Below are positions 1 through 6,050 of a DNA stretch of 6,050 bases, in pieces. The stretch's first letter is position 1, and each line of letters begins with the position of its first letter. Origin of the DNA: Sulfurimonas sp. (lineage in GTDB: Bacteria; Campylobacterota; Campylobacteria; Campylobacterales; Sulfurimonadaceae). A program made the position numbers and the translations under genes. The notes under the pieces are model-generated. The model saw only the letters and a list, made by a program, of their open reading frames with translations. It was not told the DNA's origin and ran no database searches. The stretch lies in contig JAFLJZ010000139.1 in the NCBI GenBank assembly GCA_022712775.1, positions 1-6,050 on the forward strand, in the 5' to 3' direction.

Positions 1-2315
1 AAAATAAGTTCTTTGTTTAGTATCGCCATTGATGGTGAACGAGGTGGTTTTTCCATTAGTCCAGGCTCACGTGGTTCAAAAGCCAATGTTAAGCCAAGAA
101 ACACAGCTGCTGTCATATTAATCCAAAGTGCTTGAACCGGAAGTATAGGCAATGTTTCGCCCGCCAAAATAGCAACCATAATAACAAGCCCTTCACCAAG
201 GTTAGTTGCTAATATAAAACTGAGAAACTTTATAATATTATCTAAGACACCTCGCCCCTCTTCAACTGCTGCTTCTATCGAAGTAAAATTATCGTCAGTT
301 AATACCATGTCCGCGGCTTCTTTGGCGACTTCGGTACCAGCAATTCCCATGGCAATACCAATATCTGCTTTACGAACAGCCGGTGCATCATTTACTCCAT
401 CTCCAGTCATTGCAACTATTTCACCATTTGCTTGAAGTGCCTCTACTATACGCAACTTTTGTTCTGGTGTAACTCTGGCAAAAACTGATTTAGTGTTAAC
501 AATTTGAATTAGCTTACCATCATTAAAAGATTCAAGTTGTTTTCCTGTGATTGCAACATCTTTTTTATCTTTTACAGATGTTTGATATAAACCCATTTTT
601 TGAGCAATTGCAGCGGCTGTTATAGCATGGTCTCCTGTAATCATTTTTACTGCTATTCCAGCATTTTTACAAACTGAAATTGAACGAATTGCCTCTTCTC
701 TTGGTGGGTCTATCATTCCTTGTAGACCAATAAATTCTAACCCACTTGAAACATAATTGTGCTCAATACTTTGAATATTTTCATCTGTAATGAGTCTAGC
801 AAAAGCTAATACTCTCAAACCTTTTTTTGCCATAGCTTCTATTTGAGCTTGAATATTTATATCTTTAATGGATGCTGAACCTCCATCTATGTCCATAAAG
901 GTGCTGCAACGCTCTAAAACACTCTCTACAGAACCCTTTAAATAAATTATATGCTTGTTTGATTTTTTACCAAAATGAAGAGTTGACATGTATTGATATT
1001 GTGATTCAAAAGGAATTGTGTCTTTTCTAGGTAGCTCTTTATTAAGCAAATCAAAGTCTATCTTTGCTTTTTTAGCCGAAACAAGAAGTGCTCCCTCTGT
1101 AGGATCTCCCTCTATAATCCATGATTTTTCACCCTGTTTGAGCATAGAATCATTACATAAAAAGCCAGACTTTAATAACTCCAAAAGAGCTGGTTTTGTA
1201 CTAATGTCAAACCTTTGATTTAATTGTTGAATCTCACCATCAGGGGCATATCCAATTCCACTTACCTCAAAATTCTCATCTCCACACCAAAGTTCTTGCA
1301 CCGTCATCTCATTACGAGTCAAAGTTCCTGTTTTGTCTGAACAAATTACAGTAGTGCTTCCTAAGGTTTCAACAGCAGGAAGATGACGGATAATAGTATT
1401 GCGTTTAGCCATTCGTGATACACCTATAGCTAAAATAATTGTCATAACCGCAGGTAGTCCCTCTGGTATCATAGCAACAGACAGAGCAACGGATGCCATA
1501 AATAGACTCTCCCATGAGTTGCCATGCCAAAGACCTACAAAAAATGTTATCGTTGCTAGTCCAAGAATAATTAATAGTAAAATATGGCTAAATTTAGCAA
1601 TCTTACGCGTCAGTGGTGTAGCAAGAACTTGTGTATTGCTAAGAAGTTTTGAAATATTACCAATTTCTGTATTATCACCTGTCTCAACGACAATTCCAAT
1701 GCCTGTACCATATGTAACCAATGTAGATGAGTAGAGCATATTACTGCGATCAGCGAGGGAGGTTTCATCATTTAATATAGAACTTAATTTAGAAACAGGC
1801 AGTGACTCACCAGTTAAAGCGGATTCATCAATCTGCAATTCACGAGAATTCAAAAGACGCATATCCGCAGGCACTTTATCACCAGACTGCAACAGCACAA
1901 TATCTCCTACTACAAGCTCTTTAGCATCAACAATCTGCTTCTCTCCTGAGCGTAAAACTGTACTCATAGTCAAAAGAGCTTTTGAGAGGGCATCTAAGGC
2001 ACTCAAAGCCTTGCCCTCTTGAGTAAATCCTATAATGGCATTGAGCATAACGACACCAAAAATGACACCAGCATCTACATAACCACCTAAGTATAATTTT
2101 ACAATAATTGCTACAAGCAAAATATAAACTAAAGCTTGATGAAACTGAAGCAGAAAGCGAGCTAAAGGACCTTTTGTTTTTTTAGCAGTTAAAATATTTG
2201 CACCATACTTTTGATATCTTTTATCTACTTCACTCTTCTCTAGTCCACTTTGTAAATTTGAAGCGAATATCTCTACTGCTTCTGTTTCATTTATATTATG
2301 CCAACTTTTATTCAT
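1..2315 (-). CDS. P2-type cation-transporting P-type ATPase, C-terminus cut by window edge
   Basis: This is an inner-membrane pump that uses ATP to move a cation, through an aspartyl-phosphate intermediate. I translated it from the ATG at 2315; 771 codons are open to the edge, and the family usually has about 850-900 residues with ten helices. Visible parts are an N-terminal cation-ATPase domain (about 1-60), M1/M2 (about 60-99), actuator motif TGES (168-171), M3/M4 (about 243-300) with PEGLP (284-288), phosphorylation motif DKTGTLT with Asp327, nucleotide-domain KGS (460-462), DPPR (536-539), TPEQK (616-620), hinge TGDGVND (637-643), and M5/M6 (about 694-747). M5 keeps Asn705 and Glu708, matching SERCA Asn768 and Glu771, but M6 reads NMTAA (733-737), so the usual Thr/Asp ligands are alanines. 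Heavy-metal CPC and KdpB features are absent. Calcium is possible; the ion is not settled. It starts 28 bases after the rhodanese stop, behind a weak purine-rich AGAAGAA, so it is probably last or late in the operon. Confidence 0.95.
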   Translation of the reverse strand, partial: MNKSWHNINETEAVEIFASNLQSGLEKSEVDKRYQKYGANILTAKKTKGPLARFLLQFHQALVYILLVAIIVKLYLGGYVDAGVIFGVVMLNAIIGFTQEGKALSALDALSKALLTMSTVLRSGEKQIVDAKELVVGDIVLLQSGDKVPADMRLLNSRELQIDESALTGESLPVSKLSSILNDETSLADRSNMLYSSTLVTYGTGIGIVVETGDNTEIGNISKLLSNTQVLATPLTRKIAKFSHILLLIILGLATITFFVGLWHGNSWESLFMASVALSVAMIPEGLPAVMTIILAIGVSRMAKRNTIIRHLPAVETLGSTTVICSDKTGTLTRNEMTVQELWCGDENFEVSGIGYAPDGEIQQLNQRFDISTKPALLELLKSGFLCNDSMLKQGEKSWIIEGDPTEGALLVSAKKAKIDFDLLNKELPRKDTIPFESQYQYMSTLHFGKKSNKHIIYLKGSVESVLERCSTFMDIDGGSASIKDINIQAQIEAMAKKGLRVLAFARLITDENIQSIEHNYVSSGLEFIGLQGMIDPPREEAIRSISVCKNAGIAVKMITGDHAITAAAIAQKMGLYQTSVKDKKDVAITGKQLESFNDGKLIQIVNTKSVFARVTPEQKLRIVEALQANGEIVAMTGDGVNDAPAVRKADIGIAMGIAGTEVAKEAADMVLTDDNFTSIEAAVEEGRGVLDNIIKFLSFILATNLGEGLVIMVAILAGETLPILPVQALWINMTAAVFLGLTLAFEPREPGLMEKPPRSPSMAILNKELI

Positions 2316-2343
2316 GCTTTCAGTTCTTCTTTTGGCTTCTAAT

Positions 2344-2829
2344 TTACTTTATACTGACAGTAGGATACTTCGCTTTTTTCCAAGCAGTCATACCACCACT
2401 AATCATAATCGCATTTTTATAACCAAGTTGCTGTAATAGTCCCATAGCAAGTGTTGAGCGCACACTCCCCTTGCAATAAATCGCAATAATCGCATTTTTA
2501 TCTTTTGGCAATTTAGCAATACTTTCAGATTTTGCTAAATCGTTAAGTGCTATAAGTTGCGCATTTTTTATAACACCATCTTTATGCTCTTTTGAAGTTC
2601 TTACATCCAGTAAAACCATAGGTACACCAACATCAAGAGAAGTTTTTATTGCTTCGATTGATTGCATACCCCATTTAGGAGTTAAGTCCCTTAAATTATC
2701 GTAAGTGGACTGCCATGCATTTAAGTTTGGTGTATTGAGTGATAACTTATCTGCGTTTAACGAAGTTGAAGCAAATACAACGGCCATCACAACCATCATA
2801 GAACTCTTTTTGATATTTAACATTTTCAT
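2344..2829 (-). CDS. Periplasmic single-domain rhodanese-like protein (Sud-like)
   Basis: A 161-residue exported sulfurtransferase-type protein. Residues 1-26 look like a Sec signal peptide: lysines at 2, 7 and 8, a hydrophobic core around 11-20, and likely cleavage after Ala26 (LNA/DK). The rhodanese fold follows, with DVR at 75-77, the active-site loop CKGSVRS at 119-125 (catalytic Cys119), and the closing SGGMTAW at 144-150. Cys119 is the only cysteine, as expected for a protein that carries a persulfide. Rhodaneses move sulfane sulfur; in Wolinella the periplasmic rhodanese Sud binds polysulfide and feeds polysulfide reductase. The loop here resembles Sud's (CK...R), but orthology is inference. 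The first of two nearby ATGs was chosen because GAGGAG (2835-2840) lies 5 bases before it, against 11 for the ATG at 2823. It follows the 12-heme cytochrome gene by 20 bases, which suggests a linked role in periplasmic sulfur or redox chemistry. The substrate cannot be read from sequence. Confidence 0.9.
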   Translation of the reverse strand: MKMLNIKKSSMMVVMAVVFASTSLNADKLSLNTPNLNAWQSTYDNLRDLTPKWGMQSIEAIKTSLDVGVPMVLLDVRTSKEHKDGVIKNAQLIALNDLAKSESIAKLPKDKNAIIAIYCKGSVRSTLAMGLLQQLGYKNAIMISGGMTAWKKAKYPTVSIK

Positions 2830-2840
2830 TTTCTCTCCTC
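2830..2840 (-). promoter_or_regulatory. Ribosome binding site of the rhodanese gene
   Basis: GAGGAG (2840-2835, minus strand) lies 5 bases before the ATG at 2829. It is a strong Shine-Dalgarno match and decides the start in favour of this ATG over the one two codons later. Confidence 0.8.
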
Positions 2841-2849
2841 TTTTTACTA

Positions 2850-4472
2850 TTATATCTCTTTTGGTATAACAGAATAGTTTGCTTTTGATCCGTTTTCATC
2901 AAGATCCTCTTTTTGTAAAAATAACTTTTTATTTCCATGACAATTTTTACAACTTCTGTTTTGTGGCGTTACGCGTTTGATATTATGGGATGCAATTGTC
3001 TTCCATGTAGGATGTTCATCAAAGTTTGGCATTAGATTTTTACCAAAATTCTCAAAGCTATCTCTTGCTACAGGGTTACTCCTAAGAGTTGTGTACTCAT
3101 ATAAAGAGTCTTTGAGTGTGCTTTTCCCTATTTTAAAATCGATACTTTTATGGGTGGTTTTGCGAATATATTTACCATCTTTCATCTGTGTATGACAACC
3201 AAAACAGTTTTGGTATGGCTGGGCATGACAGACTTGACAACTTACATTTTTATGCAAATCATTGTGCTGAGAAGTTGAGTTGTTTGGCAAAGCATCATGA
3301 CAATCTGTACATTGAGCTCGCCCTTTAACATCCCACCTGCTTGTATAAGTTGTACCATCTCCATGTAAGTCATTTTTATGGCAATCTAAACAGTGCATAC
3401 CCGCTTCAAAGTGAACATCACTCTCAACACCCTCATGTGTTCCTAAGTACTCTGCACCAGCTCGTGAGCCATGACAAGCAGCACAAGTCTCTTTCATAGG
3501 AGGTTGCTTTAAAAATTCATGCCCCTTAAGTAAGCCACCTCCAACAGCTTTTGGCAAAGTAACATGACAATCTGCACACCCTCCATGACAGCTTTTGCAA
3601 TCATTATTCCAGACCATCTCTAGTTTATGAAAATTCTCTTCACCACTGCGAAGCTTTAGTGCATGAGCCATACCACTCAATGTGCCATGTAAACTAGTAG
3701 AGTGCAATTTAACAATATCACTATGACAAGCGATACATTTTGTCTCTGCTGATACCATTTTAGAATGTGCTTTATCTTTGTCTGATTCTATTGCATCACC
3801 ACCATGACATCCTGTACAACCAAGCTTTCCATGTGTACTATCTTTAAAATCTTTATTTACAAAAGTATTTAAAAAGGCTGGTCTAGATGGTGCTACTGCA
3901 CAACCATCATCTGAACTTACATTTTTTGGCTTTACTGTTTGCATCATATATCCAGCATTGCTGTGACACTCTAAACATTTACCATTTTCTCCAAAAGCAA
4001 TTTTTTCACTCCTCGGTTGTGGTGTATCTACTATTATTGGTATATTTTTACTAGAGCGTAAACTCTGCATATACTCAACTAAAGCTTCTAATTCACTAGA
4101 TGAAAGTTGCTTATATTTTTGCTTCTGCTCAAACGCACGCTTTGACATCGTATCTTTTAATCTATCTGCACCGATTATCCAATCTTGAAGTACCTCTTCT
4201 TCTAGTTTACTACTAACACTATCGAGAGGATTTCTTTTATTTCCCTTACCTTCAATCGAGTGACAGCGTGCACAATTTTGGTTTATAAAGAGCTCTTTTC
4301 CTTTTTTAATTTTCTCATAATCTAAAGATACTACTTTAAATTCTACTGGTTTGGAGAACTCTTCTACTTTGTCTGTTTTATCTCTGTTTTGAGAAACAGC
4401 AAATAGCGCTGAGAGTACAATAATCAATATTGAAGTGAGCAGTACAATAAATTTTGAAATCAATTCACGCAT
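2850..4472 (-). CDS. Dodecaheme c-type cytochrome, periplasmic or membrane-anchored
   Basis: A 540-residue electron-transfer protein with twelve CXXCH sites, whose first cysteines are 67, 166, 219, 246, 292, 299, 330, 361, 388, 412, 423 and 508. Residues 8-27 form a hydrophobic segment after a short charged start, either a signal peptide (possible cleavage AVS/QN after 27) or an uncleaved anchor. Residues about 52-142 look like a class I monoheme cytochrome domain (CARCH at 67-71, possible Met ligand at 109 or 135). The rest is a multiheme region with 16 histidines outside the motifs, enough for bis-His ligation of its 11 hemes. Hemes 5/6 and 10/11 are closely spaced, and residues 428-507 carry no heme site. 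Cys191 is the only cysteine outside a motif. I see no CXXCK or long CX(15-17)CH site of the kinds known in NrfA or MccA. I do not recognise a named family. It starts 8 bases after the flavocytochrome stop, so it is a likely electron partner; the final acceptor is unknown. The ORF ends in tandem stops, TAA then TAG. Confidence 0.95.
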   Translation of the reverse strand: MRELISKFIVLLTSILIIVLSALFAVSQNRDKTDKVEEFSKPVEFKVVSLDYEKIKKGKELFINQNCARCHSIEGKGNKRNPLDSVSSKLEEEVLQDWIIGADRLKDTMSKRAFEQKQKYKQLSSSELEALVEYMQSLRSSKNIPIIVDTPQPRSEKIAFGENGKCLECHSNAGYMMQTVKPKNVSSDDGCAVAPSRPAFLNTFVNKDFKDSTHGKLGCTGCHGGDAIESDKDKAHSKMVSAETKCIACHSDIVKLHSTSLHGTLSGMAHALKLRSGEENFHKLEMVWNNDCKSCHGGCADCHVTLPKAVGGGLLKGHEFLKQPPMKETCAACHGSRAGAEYLGTHEGVESDVHFEAGMHCLDCHKNDLHGDGTTYTSRWDVKGRAQCTDCHDALPNNSTSQHNDLHKNVSCQVCHAQPYQNCFGCHTQMKDGKYIRKTTHKSIDFKIGKSTLKDSLYEYTTLRSNPVARDSFENFGKNLMPNFDEHPTWKTIASHNIKRVTPQNRSCKNCHGNKKLFLQKEDLDENGSKANYSVIPKEI

Positions 4473-4483
4473 TTTATCTCCTA
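4473..4483 (-). promoter_or_regulatory. Ribosome binding site of the cytochrome gene, overlapping the upstream stop
   Basis: On the minus strand AGGAG (4482-4478) lies 5 bases before the cytochrome ATG at 4472. It overlaps the TAG stop (4483-4481) of the flavocytochrome gene. A ribosome finishing the first gene stands on the binding site of the second, so translational coupling and matched protein amounts are likely. Confidence 0.8.
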
Positions 4484-5818
4484 CACCATATCAAAGAGTT
4501 CAAAATGAACTCTGCTTAAAGGCACTTTTAGTCTATAAAGTTCTTTTTGAGTTGTATCACTTACTGGTGCAGGACCACAGATAAAATACTCAAATTGAGT
4601 GAAGTCTTGGGGAAGAATTCTTTGAAATAACTCTTTTGAAATATGACCTTTTTCTCCTTGCCACGATTCATCCTCTTTTGTTAAAAGATACACAAGCTTT
4701 AAATCAAGATGATTACTTATCTCATCTAGCTCCTCTTTAAAAATTATACTCTCTAAATTTTTATTAACATTAAGAAAAACGAGAGGTCTTCTCTCCTTGA
4801 GTTCTTTCATTGTTCGTAGCATACTCATAATAGGAGCTATACCAACACCTGCTGTAATAAAGACAAATCCTGGTGCCTCCGGGTAATTATCTGTAGTAAA
4901 TGTTCCATAAGGACCATCCAAGTATGCAATATCACCAATAGCTGTATCTTTAACTGTTTTTGTAAAATCACCAAGCTCTTTAATAGTAAATTTTATAATA
5001 TTTGAATCTGGTGATGATGAAAAAGAGAAAGGGTGTTCTTTAATATGATAGGGAGAGTCTCTGAGTGTTAACCAAGCAAATTGACCAGCATTAAACTCCA
5101 TACCTGCATGACCTTCAGGTTTAAGACACAGAGTATAGGAGTCTCCCCTCTCTTTTGTAACTTCAACAACTCTGTAAGGGTGTTTTTTCATGCCCCATGG
5201 CTTAACTATACGAACATAAACCATCAGCAGTAGAAAAAATATAGTATAAGATGTCCACAACCAGCGTTTCTGGGGATCTGCAATATAGTATCCAACACCT
5301 TCAATATGAGCTAAAGCAAGTATAAATGCAGCAATTGCAACAATGATATGAAAAATACGCCACGCTTCATACTCAATTTTCAACTGTTTTCGAAAAAGTG
5401 AAGAGACTATAAGCAGCATAAAAAGTAAAAGACTAGCACGACCTGCTGTCATATACCATGGTGCTTCTAGTGGATTAATAACACCAAGTGCTTCTACGCT
5501 ATCAATACGAATAATAAGAAAATGTAAAAATATAAAAACAAACGCAGCTATCGCTAAATAACGATGAAAATAGTAAATAATATCTATACCAAAAGGAGCA
5601 CTTGCTTTTTTAAATCTTGCTGTTAAGAAAAACTGTACCCCCATCATCGCCATTCCAGCGAAACCAAGAGCCATAGAAAAATCCCACCAAAATCCTGAAC
5701 CTTGAGGCACTTCTCCTATATTTAACACAATTAATGGAGCTAGCACCATCAACAGATATACACTTATCCAAAAAAGTGCTAATGCTACAACACTTTTAGA
5801 TTTAGCTTTTTGACTCAT
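4481..5818 (-). CDS. Ferric-reductase/NOX-type membrane flavocytochrome b (FAD and NAD(P)H domains)
   Basis: A 445-residue inner-membrane oxidoreductase expected to pass electrons from cytoplasmic NAD(P)H through FAD and two b hemes to the periplasmic side. Six hydrophobic segments lie at about 10-33, 45-66, 83-104, 123-141, 153-172 and 186-205. The heme ligands are visible as two H-X13-H pairs: His85/His99 in helix 3 and His157/His171 in helix 5, which is the ferric reductase-like/NADPH oxidase pattern. The soluble part starts near 212 with an FAD-binding barrel (HPFSFSSSP at 262-270, DGPYG at 301-305), then an NAD(P)-binding domain (AGVGIAPI at 323-330 and CGP at 414-416). The length suits the bacterial family; there is no EF-hand or 2Fe-2S domain. 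The ATG lies one base after the upstream gene's stop, so translational coupling is likely. The dodecaheme cytochrome encoded next suggests that electrons go to it rather than straight to iron or oxygen; this is inference. NADH versus NADPH preference cannot be decided. Confidence 0.93.
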   Translation of the reverse strand: MSQKAKSKSVVALALFWISVYLLMVLAPLIVLNIGEVPQGSGFWWDFSMALGFAGMAMMGVQFFLTARFKKASAPFGIDIIYYFHRYLAIAAFVFIFLHFLIIRIDSVEALGVINPLEAPWYMTAGRASLLLFMLLIVSSLFRKQLKIEYEAWRIFHIIVAIAAFILALAHIEGVGYYIADPQKRWLWTSYTIFFLLLMVYVRIVKPWGMKKHPYRVVEVTKERGDSYTLCLKPEGHAGMEFNAGQFAWLTLRDSPYHIKEHPFSFSSSPDSNIIKFTIKELGDFTKTVKDTAIGDIAYLDGPYGTFTTDNYPEAPGFVFITAGVGIAPIMSMLRTMKELKERRPLVFLNVNKNLESIIFKEELDEISNHLDLKLVYLLTKEDESWQGEKGHISKELFQRILPQDFTQFEYFICGPAPVSDTTQKELYRLKVPLSRVHFELFDMV

Positions 5819-5819
5819 T

Positions 5820-6050
5820 TTATTTCCAAAAATCTGTTCGTTGCTCTTGGTACTTTCCTTCTTTGATTTTTTGCTTTATCTCACTAAATTTTTCTTCAAG
5901 TATTAGCGCTAAAGCTTCTGCAATTTTTTGGTCCTCTGCTTCAGGAATATTCCAATTTGCAATTTTTAAATGCTCTTCAAAAAGAAATTCAAAGTCACTT
6001 CTAATCTCATCTTTTCTACTTTGAAGATCTTGTTCTATCGCAGAAGATTT
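5820..6050 (-). CDS. Unrecognised charged helical protein, C-terminal 76 residues only
   Basis: The frame is open from the window edge at 6050 to a TAA stop at 5820-5822, giving the last 76 residues of a gene that begins outside the window. The segment is rich in Glu, Lys, Gln and Ile and has no cysteine, no membrane segment and no heme motif. It looks largely alpha-helical, with a possible amphipathic stretch at about 40-65 (IAEALALILEEKF region), and ends in aromatic DFWK. I do not recognise the family. It is placed one base before the flavocytochrome ATG, which argues for co-translation and perhaps a cytoplasmic accessory or assembly role, but nothing visible proves that. Being a real gene is supported by the open frame, codon use like its neighbours, and the precise junction with the next start. 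Confidence 0.75.
   Translation of the reverse strand, partial: KSSAIEQDLQSRKDEIRSDFEFLFEEHLKIANWNIPEAEDQKIAEALALILEEKFSEIKQKIKEGKYQEQRTDFWK

Larger units (their letters stand above)
1..6050 (-). other. Putative five-gene operon
   Basis: All five genes share one strand, with gaps of 1, 8, 20 and 28 bases from 5820 down to 2315. I see no hairpin plus T-run terminator and no room for a full promoter in any gap. Both ends of the operon lie outside the window, so the promoter and regulator are not visible. The link to the last gene, the ATPase, is the weakest, because its gap is the longest and its ribosome binding site is poor. Confidence 0.7.

Noticed and set aside
1399..1734. Plus-strand open frame of 111 codons, and a shorter one at 1018-1218
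   Set aside because: Both lie antisense within the ATPase gene, whose minus-strand frame carries all P-type motifs without interruption. No ribosome binding site or recognisable domain was seen.
2198..2422. Plus-strand open frame coding a very hydrophobic, Phe/Leu-rich peptide
   Set aside because: It runs antisense across the ATPase start and rhodanese end; the hydrophobicity is what antisense of Lys/Glu-rich coding sequence gives.
2747..2938. Minus-strand frame overlapping the cytochrome end and rhodanese start
   Set aside because: It is an out-of-frame shadow of two well-supported genes, and its peptide is a low-complexity Lys/Tyr mixture.
2977..3195. Plus-strand open frame of 72 codons
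   Set aside because: It is antisense to the heme-free segment of the cytochrome gene, with no supporting signals.
2850..4472. Cytochrome as nitrite reductase NrfA or sulfite reductase MccA
   Set aside because: There is no CXXCK active-site motif and no long CX(15-17)CH heme site; all twelve sites are plain CXXCH.
2850..4472. CXXCH-encoding DNA as a tandem repeat array
   Set aside because: The short recurring bases (atgacaa-type) only reflect the heme motif codons; spacing is irregular and there is no conserved repeat unit.
4481..5818. Superoxide-producing NADPH oxidase as the function
   Set aside because: The fold fits, but the close coupling to a multiheme cytochrome makes oxygen a less likely main acceptor. 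The fold alone does not decide it.

Overview
The window is AT-rich and tightly packed, and every gene I can support lies on the minus strand, so transcription runs from high to low coordinates. Low GC, lysine- and isoleucine-rich proteins, short intergenic gaps and a multiheme c-type cytochrome beside a periplasmic single-domain rhodanese suggest a Campylobacterota (Sulfurimonas/Sulfurovum-like) chromosome. That assignment is inferred from style and gene content; no marker gene is present.

Layout in transcription order: (1) 6050-5820, the C-terminal end of an unrecognised charged helical protein; (2) 5818-4481, a six-helix ferric-reductase/NOX-type membrane flavocytochrome with two b-heme sites and FAD/NAD(P)H-binding domains; (3) 4472-2850, an exported or membrane-anchored cytochrome with 12 CXXCH heme sites; (4) 2829-2344, a Sec-exported single-domain rhodanese; (5) 2315-1, the first 771 residues of a P2-type cation-transporting P-type ATPase whose C-terminal helices lie outside the window. 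The gaps are 1, 8, 20 and 28 bases, with no visible terminator or promoter between genes, so this reads as one operon whose promoter lies upstream of the window.

Genes 2-4 form a plausible redox module. Cytoplasmic NAD(P)H would reduce FAD, electrons would cross the membrane over two b hemes, pass to the dodecaheme cytochrome in the periplasm, and go on to an unknown acceptor. The co-encoded rhodanese has a one-cysteine CKGSVRS loop resembling that of periplasmic Sud-type polysulfide carriers, which makes a sulfur-compound acceptor a reasonable hypothesis; metal or extracellular acceptors are not excluded. The ATPase may belong functionally or may only be co-transcribed. It lacks the transmembrane-6 aspartate of classical Ca2+ pumps, so its ion is uncertain.

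No RNA genes, insertion sequences, CRISPR arrays, long repeats or integration sites were seen, and no stretch longer than about 30 bases is without a gene.
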